Assembly (NCBI GenBank): GCA_002343325.1
Contig: DDSG01000043.1
Span: 224 to 38,373, forward strand
Direction: 5' to 3'
Length of the DNA: 38,150 nt
Source of the DNA: Phycisphaerales bacterium UBA2396
GTDB taxonomy: Bacteria > Planctomycetota > Phycisphaerae > Phycisphaerales > UBA1924
Positions within the stretch are counted from its first letter, which is position 1; each line of letters opens with the position of its first letter. Made by a program: the position numbers and the translations under genes. This document shows, piece by piece, positions 32,192 to 38,150 of this stretch. The notes beneath the pieces are model-generated. The model saw nothing but the letters and a program-made list of their open reading frames with translations, had not been told where the DNA came from and ran no database searches.

Positions 32192-32233
32192 TCGGGAGAT
32201 GAATCTCGGAGCTTGAGGTGCGAGTTGGACGGC

Positions 32234-32262
32234 TTGACGGCGTGAGAGAGGTGTTCTAGTGT
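32234..32262 (+). promoter_or_regulatory. Candidate promoter of the histidine operon
   Basis: TTGACG (32234-32239), 17 bases, TAGTGT (32257-32262), a good -35 and a weak -10. The start would be near 32269, two bases before the leader-peptide ATG, so the leader peptide too would be leaderless. Confidence 0.45.
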
Positions 32263-32270
32263 CTTCGCGA

Positions 32271-32342
32271 ATGCCACTGTGCCTGTCCCATCACGCGCAT
32301 CACCATCATCATCTGGCCTCGTGCCGGCGATGGTGTGCGTGA
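32271..32342 (+). CDS. hisL: His-rich leader peptide of the histidine operon
   Basis: A 23-residue frame reading MPLCLSHHAHHHHHLASC then RRWCA and TGA. Seven of eight consecutive codons (32289-32312) are His, matching the logic of enterobacterial HisL. Its position between promoter and terminator, 140 bases before hisG, makes a chance run very unlikely. Ribosome stalling at these codons would report low charged tRNA-His. Confidence 0.85.
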   Translation: MPLCLSHHAHHHHHLASCRRWCA

Positions 32343-32412
32343 ACACTCGGCCCTGACCGAAGTCCGTTCCACGACCCCCACAACGCCGGCCCTGCCCGGC
32401 GTTGCTTGCTTT
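32323..32412 (+). promoter_or_regulatory. Transcription attenuator (antiterminator/terminator) of the histidine operon
   Basis: Terminator hairpin 32381-32404: CAACGCCGG pairs perfectly with CCGGCGTTG around a 6-base loop, followed by CTTGCTTT. Antiterminator: GCCGGCG (32323-32329), just behind the His codons, is the exact complement of CGCCGGC (32384-32390), the left arm of the terminator. A ribosome stalled on the His codons leaves 32323-32329 free and the antiterminator can form. A ribosome reaching the stop at 32342 covers it and the terminator forms. Confidence 0.8.
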
Positions 32413-32481
32413 CAGGGGCGGACCTGAAGGAAGGCACCTCCGGGCCCCGGTCCGATCGACCGTCTTCCCGGAGAAGAGCCC

Positions 32482-33366
32482 ATGGAATTCTCGACCAGCA
32501 CACTTCGACTGGCATTGCCCAAAGGCCGGATGCAGGAGGGCGTCTTCGCGCTGCTCTCCGAGGCCGGCGTGCGACTCTCGGTCCCCTCGCGGGGATATCG
32601 CCCGCGGATCAGCCTGCCGGAGACCGAGGCGAAGATCCTCAAGCCCCAGAACATCATCGAGATGCTCGCGACCGGTTCACGGGACGTGGGCTTCGCGGGG
32701 GCGGACTGGGTCGCGGAGTTGGGCGCCGACCTTGTCGAGGTGCTCGACACGGGGTTGGACCCCGTGCGGCTCGTGGCGGCCGTGCCCGCGGCCCTGATCG
32801 AACGCGAGCAGCGGGGCACGAAGTCCCTTCCCGCCCGCCCGATGGTCTTCGCCTCCGAGTACGTTCGCCTGACGACCCGCTGGTGCGAGCAGCGAGGCTG
32901 CGGCGACCGCGTGGTTCGGTCCTACGGCGCAACCGAAGTGTTCGCCCCGGAAGATGCCGACGGCATCACAGACGTGACCGCCACCGGAAGCACCCTGGAA
33001 GCCAACGGGCTCGTGATCGTTGATGAACTGCTCCGCAGCAGCACCCGTCTGTACGCGAGCCCCAGGGCCTGGTCCCAGCCGGTGCTGCGCAAGCGGATCG
33101 AGGATCTGGCGGTGATTCTCAGGTCGGTGCTGGAGGCGCGACGCCGGGTGATGCTCGAACTGAACTGCCCGGCGGATCGCCTCTCGGCGGTGTGCGAGGC
33201 GCTCCCCTGCATGCGAGAACCGACAATCTCCACGCTGCACGCGAATTCGGGGTTCGCGGTCAAGGCGGCGGTGCCCCGCGAGCAGTTGCCGATTCTGATT
33301 CCAAGGCTCAAGCTCGCCGGGGGGACGGACATCGTGATCTCTCCGCTTTCGCAGGTGGTGCCGTGA
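32482..33366 (+). CDS. hisG: ATP phosphoribosyltransferase, long form
   Basis: A protein of 294 residues; ATG 32482 has GGAG eight bases upstream. It joins ATP and PRPP, the first step of histidine synthesis. LRLALPKGRMQEGVFALL is the typical start. SRDVGFAGADWVAE and the PRPP-loop region DVTATGSTLEANGLVIVDELLRSSTRLY follow. The C-terminal 75 residues (MLELNCPADRLSAVCEALPCMREPTISTL ... ISPLSQVVP) form the ACT/PII-like regulatory domain of the long, hexameric HisG, so feedback inhibition by histidine is expected and no HisZ is needed. First structural gene after the attenuator; its TGA overlaps the next ATG. Confidence 0.95.
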   Translation: MEFSTSTLRLALPKGRMQEGVFALLSEAGVRLSVPSRGYRPRISLPETEAKILKPQNIIEMLATGSRDVGFAGADWVAELGADLVEVLDTGLDPVRLVAAVPAALIEREQRGTKSLPARPMVFASEYVRLTTRWCEQRGCGDRVVRSYGATEVFAPEDADGITDVTATGSTLEANGLVIVDELLRSSTRLYASPRAWSQPVLRKRIEDLAVILRSVLEARRRVMLELNCPADRLSAVCEALPCMREPTISTLHANSGFAVKAAVPREQLPILIPRLKLAGGTDIVISPLSQVVP

Positions 33367-34862
33367 TGAACGAGACAGGAACGATCTCGATCACCCCGGC
33401 GGCCTGGCTGGACCGGCAGCGTGCGTACCAGCGCCGCGCGCCGAGGGGGCCCATCACGCTCCGGCTCGACGCGAACGAGGGAGAAGGCCCGCCCACCGAG
33501 CTGATCGACGCGGCGCGACCGGTCTTCTCGGAGTGCTGCTCGGCGTACCCAGACACGTCGAAGCTGGGCGCGATGCTCGCCTCGCGGAATGGTGTGGGGC
33601 CCCAGCGCGTGTTGGTGACCGCGGGCGCCGACGACGCCCTGCAGAGGCTCTGCCGCGTGATGCTCGAGCCGGGCCGACGGGCGTTGATGACGCGACCCAC
33701 ATTCGAGATGATCCCTCGCCTGGTCCGGGCTGTGGGCGGGGCGGCCGACGAAGTCGCGTGGATGGACGGCCCTCTCCCGCTGAACGCGATGATCGAGCGA
33801 ATCACGCCCGAGACCTCGATCATCTTTGTGGTCTCGCCGAACAACCCCACCGGGAGCGTGGCGTCCGTGCAGGATATCCGAGCGCTCTCGGCCGCCGCCC
33901 CCAACGCGCTCATCGTGCTCGACCATGCGTATGTCGAGTTTGCGGAGGAAGACCTCACGCGGGAGGTGCTCCGCCTGCCCAATGTGGCGGTGACCAAGAC
34001 CTTGAGCAAGGCGTGGGGCTTGGCCGGGCTGCGGGTCGGCTACCTTCTGGCCTCGCCGGAGGTGATCGCCTGGGCCAAGGCGGCGGGCCTGCCGTACGCC
34101 GTGTCCGGGCTCTCGCTGGCGATCGCGGAGCGGATTCTTGCGACTCGTGAAGGGGCGATGAAGTCGCGTGTGGAGCGCACACGCGAGGAAGTACGCGAAC
34201 TGGTTCGCCTTCTGGCGGCACTGGGAGAGCAACCGCTGCGCTCGCAGGCCAACTTCGTTCTGGCTCGGTGCAGGAATGCGCCGTTGCTCGCGGATCTGCT
34301 CGCCTCTCTGGGCATCGCCGTGCGGACCTTTCCCGATCAGGACGACATCGCGGATTGCGTGCGGATCGGATGTCCGGGCAACGAAGCGCAGTTTCTGCGG
34401 CTCTCAAGGGCTCTCACGGTCGCCCTTAAGCCGGCGGGCATTCTGCTTGATGTTGACTCCACTCTTGAAACCGGAGCGAGCGCTGCGTTGATTCTTGGTG
34501 ATTCGAGGCGTGTTCGTCGTCTGGCCCATCGGTGTGCGCTCGGGATCGTGACATCGCTTCCCCCTGAACGCGTTGAGCGATGGATATTGGGTTCGGGACT
34601 CGGCGAGGTCATTCGCGTCCTGCCCGTGGATCAAGGTGGTTCGAGGCATGATCGTGCGCTCAAGGAACTCGGGGCGACCTGCGGCTGGGTGATCGCCGAC
34701 ACCCCCGGTGGTGTTGAGGCAGGCCGGGAGGCTGGCATCGCGCCCTTCGGGATCGTTCCTTCAACCGCCGCCGACGGCGCGGACCGTTCGGACACACTCA
34801 TGTCGTCGGGGGCGGCCCGCGTGCTCGCCTCGCTCTCGCAACTCTCGGAGATTCTGTCATGA
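33366..34862 (+). CDS. hisC: Histidinol-phosphate aminotransferase fused to a HAD-phosphatase-like domain
   Basis: A protein of 498 residues. Residues 1-355 are HisC, a PLP enzyme: LRLDANEGEGPP, SPNNPTG, DHAYVEF and TKTLSKAWGLAGLRVGYL with the PLP Lys215. From 359 a HAD-like domain follows: GILLDVDSTL (Asp362, Asp364, Thr366: DxDxT), GIVTSLPPERV (motif II), RHDRALKELG and WVIADTPGGVEAGREAGI, in which the second acidic residue of the usual GDTPxD motif is Gly. HisC is normally about 360 residues. The following hisB encodes only the dehydratase, so this HAD part may supply the histidinol-phosphate phosphatase step directly after the aminotransferase step. The altered motif leaves activity open. 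Confidence 0.9.
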   Translation: MNETGTISITPAAWLDRQRAYQRRAPRGPITLRLDANEGEGPPTELIDAARPVFSECCSAYPDTSKLGAMLASRNGVGPQRVLVTAGADDALQRLCRVMLEPGRRALMTRPTFEMIPRLVRAVGGAADEVAWMDGPLPLNAMIERITPETSIIFVVSPNNPTGSVASVQDIRALSAAAPNALIVLDHAYVEFAEEDLTREVLRLPNVAVTKTLSKAWGLAGLRVGYLLASPEVIAWAKAAGLPYAVSGLSLAIAERILATREGAMKSRVERTREEVRELVRLLAALGEQPLRSQANFVLARCRNAPLLADLLASLGIAVRTFPDQDDIADCVRIGCPGNEAQFLRLSRALTVALKPAGILLDVDSTLETGASAALILGDSRRVRRLAHRCALGIVTSLPPERVERWILGSGLGEVIRVLPVDQGGSRHDRALKELGATCGWVIADTPGGVEAGREAGIAPFGIVPSTAADGADRSDTLMSSGAARVLASLSQLSEILS

Positions 34863-35476
34863 ACTCGTCTGAAACGAACACGATGCCCTCGCCGGATCCC
34901 CGTGCCGCACGCATCGAGCGAAAGACCAACGAGACCGACATCGCTCTGACCCTCTCTCTCGATGGGACAGGCACCGCCGACGTGCAGACCGGCGTGGGCT
35001 TTCTGGATCACCTGCTCACGGCGTTTGCCTGCCACGCCCGCTTTGATCTGAGCTTGCGTTGCCGGGGTGATCTGCAGATCGACGACCATCACACCGCGGA
35101 GGACTGCGCGATCGCTCTGGGCGCGGCGATCGACCGGGCGCTCGGCGGCCGATCGGGGATCGCCCGCTTCGGCTTTGCCTATGCGCCGCTGGACGAGTCG
35201 CTGAGCCGGGCCGTGATTGATCTGGCGACGCGCCCGCTGGCGGTGATCGATCTCGGCCTGACGCGCGAGAAGCTCGGCGAGCTGTCGTGCGAGAACATCA
35301 GCCACGTGCTGCAGTCGCTGGCCACCGCCGGGCGATTCACGCTCCATGTCGACGTCCTGCGGGGGTCGAACGACCACCACCGGGCCGAGTCGGCCTTCAA
35401 GGCGCTCGCCCTGGCCGCGAGGGCGGCGGTCGTGCGCACGGGCACGGGCATCAATAGCACGAAGGGGGCTCTCTGA
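34859..35476 (+). CDS. hisB: Imidazoleglycerol-phosphate dehydratase
   Basis: A protein of 205 residues, the size of monofunctional HisB dehydratase without the N-terminal phosphatase domain of enteric HisB. Metal-binding motifs: TGVGFLDHLLTAFACHARFDL, QIDDHHTAEDCAIALG, LDESLSRAVIDL and GSNDHHRAESAFKALALAARAAV, with the HHxxE pairs that bind two Mn ions. It converts imidazoleglycerol phosphate to imidazoleacetol phosphate, the substrate of the HisC domain. ATG overlaps the hisC stop; its own TGA overlaps the next ATG. Confidence 0.95.
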   Translation: MNSSETNTMPSPDPRAARIERKTNETDIALTLSLDGTGTADVQTGVGFLDHLLTAFACHARFDLSLRCRGDLQIDDHHTAEDCAIALGAAIDRALGGRSGIARFGFAYAPLDESLSRAVIDLATRPLAVIDLGLTREKLGELSCENISHVLQSLATAGRFTLHVDVLRGSNDHHRAESAFKALALAARAAVVRTGTGINSTKGAL

Positions 35477-36876
35477 TGCCGCCGCTGGATGTGTTCATCG
35501 TGTCGACAGGGTCGGCGAATCTCGCCTCGGTCTGCTCGGCCGTCGAGCGGGCCGGCGGGTCGCCGATCATCACGCAGGATCCGGCCGCCGTTGATCTGGC
35601 CGAACGGCTGATTCTGCCCGGGGTTGGGTCGTTCGGGGCCGCGATGGAGTCTCTGCGTGCGCGTGGGCTCGTCGGGCCGATCGAGCGGCGGATCCGAGAG
35701 AACCGGCCAACCCTGGGCATCTGCCTCGGGTTGCAGGTGCTGTGCGCATCAAGCGAGGAGTCGCCCGGCGTGCCCGGGCTGGGAGTCGTGCCCGGACGCG
35801 TCACTCGGCTGGCCGGATCGCCCACGCTTCCGGTGCCGCAGATGACCTGGAACCGGGTTGTGCCGGGCGAGGCATCGATGGATGTGTCGCCCGGATGGGC
35901 GTACTACGCGAACTCGTTCCGTCTCGCCGAGCCACCCGAGGGCTGGGCCGTCGCGATGACGGACTACGGCGGCTGCTTCGTCGCGGCGATGCAGCGTGGT
36001 CGCGTGCTGGCGTGCCAGTTCCACCCGGAACTGTCCGGTCCGTGGGGGATCGACCTCATTCGGCGATGGATGAGCGGGGGAGGCGCCGCTTCGGCGTTGC
36101 AGGTTGTCCCGGAAGCGCTATCGAGGCCCCCGTCGCGCGTGATCCCCTGCCTGGACGTCAAGGACGGGCGCGTGGTCAAGGGCTTTCAGTTCGGCAATCT
36201 GCGCGACATGGGCGACCCGGCCACGCTCGCGGCGGCGTACGAACGGCAGGGTGCCGACGAGATCGTGCTGCTGGATGTGTCTGCCACGGTTGAATCCAGG
36301 GGAGCCAGGATCCGAACTGTGAGCGACGTGCGGCGCGCGATCTCCATTCCGTTGACGGTGGGCGGGGGCGTGCGCTCGAAGGAGGACGCGGCCGCTCTGC
36401 TTGACGCCGGGGCGGACAAGGTGTCGGTCAACACGGCGGCCGTGGCCGATCCGAGCCTGATCCACCGCCTCGCGGAGGTCTTCGGGCGTCAGTGCGTGGT
36501 CGTCGCGATCGATGCTGTGCGTGGGAATGGCGGGTGGTCGGTGGTCGTACGTTCGGGGAGCACGCAAGCGGGCCTGGACGTCGTGCGATGGGCGAAGGAG
36601 GCCGAGAGCCGCGGTGCGGGCGAGATCCTGCTGACGAGCCACGACCGCGACGGCACCCGTGCGGGCTATGACCTGGAACTGCTACGGTCCGTTGCTTCAC
36701 AGGTGGGCATCCCGGTCATTGCCAGCGGGGGTGCGAGCACGCCGGATCACCTTGCGGACGCGCTGCACGCCGGCGCGAGTGCCGTGCTCGCCGCGTCGAT
36801 CTTTCATGAGTCGGAGTACTCGGTCGGACAGGTCAAGTCGTCGCTCGCCGAGCGCGGCGTGGAGGTGCGTCCATGA
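35476..36876 (+). CDS. hisHF: Fused imidazole glycerol phosphate synthase (glutaminase HisH + cyclase HisF)
   Basis: A protein of 466 residues. Residues 1-204 are the class I glutaminase: LPGVGSFGAAMESL, TLGICLGLQVL (nucleophile Cys83), CQFHPELSG (His183, Glu185). A short linker (ASALQVVPEALSRPPS) leads to the HisF barrel from 221: RVIPCLDVKDGRVVKGF (Asp227, the Asp11 equivalent), LTVGGGVRSKEDAAALLDAGADKVSVNTAA, CVVVAIDAVRG (second catalytic Asp), LTSHDRDGTRAGYDLELL and PVIASGGAS. Ammonia from glutamine is channelled into the barrel. The two are usually separate in bacteria and fused in eukaryotic HIS7. This single chain has the eukaryote-like order. Confidence 0.95.
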   Translation: MPPLDVFIVSTGSANLASVCSAVERAGGSPIITQDPAAVDLAERLILPGVGSFGAAMESLRARGLVGPIERRIRENRPTLGICLGLQVLCASSEESPGVPGLGVVPGRVTRLAGSPTLPVPQMTWNRVVPGEASMDVSPGWAYYANSFRLAEPPEGWAVAMTDYGGCFVAAMQRGRVLACQFHPELSGPWGIDLIRRWMSGGGAASALQVVPEALSRPPSRVIPCLDVKDGRVVKGFQFGNLRDMGDPATLAAAYERQGADEIVLLDVSATVESRGARIRTVSDVRRAISIPLTVGGGVRSKEDAAALLDAGADKVSVNTAAVADPSLIHRLAEVFGRQCVVVAIDAVRGNGGWSVVVRSGSTQAGLDVVRWAKEAESRGAGEILLTSHDRDGTRAGYDLELLRSVASQVGIPVIASGGASTPDHLADALHAGASAVLAASIFHESEYSVGQVKSSLAERGVEVRP

Positions 36877-38150
36877 TCATCCCATCCATTGATCTTCAGG
36901 GCGGCCGGACGGTGCAACTCGTGCAGGGCGAACGTCTGGAGATCGACGCGGGCGATCCTCTGCCCATCGCGAGGCGATTCGGGTTGATCGGCGAGACCGC
37001 GGTGATCGACCTCGACGCCGCGATGGGAATTGGAAGCAACGAGGCGCTCGTGCGATCGCTGCTCGACGTCTGCCCGTGCAGAGTGGGCGGGGGCATCCGG
37101 ACGGCCGAGCGAGCTCGGATGTGGCTCGATGCCGGGGCTCGCAAGGTCATTCTCGGCACGGCGGCCAGCCCAGAGATCCTCCGGCAACTGCCTCGCGAAC
37201 GCGTCATCGCGGCGCTCGACGCACGCGACGGCGAGATCGTCGTGCACGGCTGGAGGTCTCGCACGGGCTTGTCGGTGATCGATCGGATGCGGGAACTGAG
37301 GCCGTTCGTGTCGGGCTTTCTCGTCACCTTCGTCGAGACGGAAGGGACGCTCGCGGGCTTGAGCACAGATCGGGCGAGGCCCCTGCTCGACGCCGCCGGC
37401 GATTGCAGAATCACGGTCGCCGGAGGAATCCGCAGCGCGGAAGAGATCGGCGAGCTCGACGCGATGGGCATCGACGCGCAGGTTGGCATGGCGCTGTACA
37501 AGGGGATTATCCACCCCGCCGAGGCTATCGCCGCCACGCTCCGCAGCGATCGGCCCGATGGTCTGTGGCCCACGGTTGTCGCCGACGAGCGAGGCGTGGC
37601 CCTCGGTCTGGCGTACAGCAATCGGCAGTCCCTCAAGGAAGCCATCGAGACCGGACGCGGCGTGTACTGGTCTCGGGGGCGTGGGCTCTGGCGGAAGGGT
37701 GAGTCCTCCGGCGACGTCCAGCAACTGATCCGTGTTGATGCCGATTGCGATCGTGACACCCTGCGATTCACGGTTCGACAGACCGGCCCGTCCGGGGGAT
37801 TCTGTCACCTGAACACGCGGACATGCTGGGGGCCGGACGCCGGCCTGGCAGAGGTCGCCCGACGCGTGCGACAGCCGAAGAATGCGCGAGATGCGGGGTC
37901 GTACACCTCACGCCTGCTGAACGACCCGGCGTTGCTCACGAGCAAGATCCTCGAAGAGGCTCGCGAGTTTGTCGAGGCGGAGGATCGGGACCATCGCGTG
38001 CGAGAGGCCGCCGACCTGCTGTACTTTGTGCTTGTTCGGCTCGCGGCCGAGGGGATCGACCTCTCCGAGATCGACCACGAACTGGCAAAGCGAGCACTGA
38101 AAGTCTCACGCCGACCGGGAGACGCCAAGCCATCCCCCACCCCCCCCACC
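36873..38150 (+). CDS. hisAIE: Fused HisA isomerase + HisI cyclohydrolase + HisE pyrophosphohydrolase (3' end outside window)
   Basis: The frame from ATG 36873 stays open to the window end (426 codons). Residues 1-225: HisA barrel (IIPSIDLQGGRTVQLVQG with Asp7, CRVGGGIRTAERARMWLDAGARKVILGT, ALDARDG, ITVAGGIRSAEEI). About 226-330: HisI (WPTVVADERGVALGLAYSNRQSLKEAI ... VYWSRGRGLWRKGESSGDVQ, metal site DADCDRD, CHLNTRTCWG). About 345-415: HisE (SYTSRLLNDPALLTSKILEEAREFVEA ... REAADLLYFVLVRLAAEGI, MazG-like acidic helices). It would catalyse steps 2, 3 and 4 in one chain. HisIE fusions are common; a HisA-HisIE chain is not. The HisA loop usually reading DGT is EGT here. Pro/Ser-rich at the window edge. 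Confidence 0.9.
   Translation, partial: MIIPSIDLQGGRTVQLVQGERLEIDAGDPLPIARRFGLIGETAVIDLDAAMGIGSNEALVRSLLDVCPCRVGGGIRTAERARMWLDAGARKVILGTAASPEILRQLPRERVIAALDARDGEIVVHGWRSRTGLSVIDRMRELRPFVSGFLVTFVETEGTLAGLSTDRARPLLDAAGDCRITVAGGIRSAEEIGELDAMGIDAQVGMALYKGIIHPAEAIAATLRSDRPDGLWPTVVADERGVALGLAYSNRQSLKEAIETGRGVYWSRGRGLWRKGESSGDVQQLIRVDADCDRDTLRFTVRQTGPSGGFCHLNTRTCWGPDAGLAEVARRVRQPKNARDAGSYTSRLLNDPALLTSKILEEAREFVEAEDRDHRVREAADLLYFVLVRLAAEGIDLSEIDHELAKRALKVSRRPGDAKPSPTPPT

Overview
The window is GC-rich bacterial DNA, most likely from a planctomycete of the Phycisphaerae type. This is an inference. It rests on a PEP-CTERM-style tail ending in an arginine block, a Ser/Gly-rich Hint protein inside a phage-like gene set, many lipoproteins and YHS-like metal proteins, and a histidine operon built from fused enzymes. 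No rRNA, tRNA or CRISPR array was recognised.

Layout. (1) 1-5203, plus strand: a tightly packed phage- or tail-like module. It holds the end of a tape-measure-like protein, two unrecognised structural-type proteins, a methyltransferase, a protein resembling DUF115/Maf, and a Ser/Gly-rich protein carrying a Hint (intein-like) domain. An orphan PEP-CTERM tail follows. (2) 5499-19341: a copper-handling island. A minus-strand operon reads copZ-like, csoR, HMA lipoprotein, outer-membrane protein, copA. A divergent Csp-type copper-storage gene comes next, then a second minus-strand operon reading Cys-rich protein, YHS-like/NTF2-like protein, TolC-type factor, adaptor, CusA/CzcA pump. The two operons share a candidate CsoR operator (ATACT-N7-AGTAT) overlapping near-consensus promoters, which suggests one copper regulon covering cytosolic export, periplasmic storage and trans-envelope efflux. 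(3) 19342-27204: an accessory, partly decayed region. It has four copies of a structured repeat ending in a terminator-like hairpin, a YHS-like protein, a four-repeat OB-fold protein with a frameshift, a gene remnant, an exported thiol-dioxygenase-like lipoprotein, a CobW/thioredoxin chimera and a frameshifted membrane protein. (4) 27229-32191: small regulators (GntR, XRE) with palindromic operators and promoters placed so that their mRNAs would be leaderless, VOC and GNAT proteins, and an acyltransferase with an ankyrin insert. (5) 32234-38150: a histidine operon preceded by a His-rich leader peptide and an attenuator, then hisG, hisC-HAD, hisB, hisH-hisF and hisA-hisI-hisE (open at the window edge). 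Five overlapping genes carry at least eight, possibly nine, pathway activities. Only hisD is not seen.

The strongest candidates for new biology are the his attenuator plus the gene fusions, the shared copper operator with leaderless promoters, the Hint domain inside a Ser/Gly-rich phage-like protein, and the repeated structured RNA-like element.
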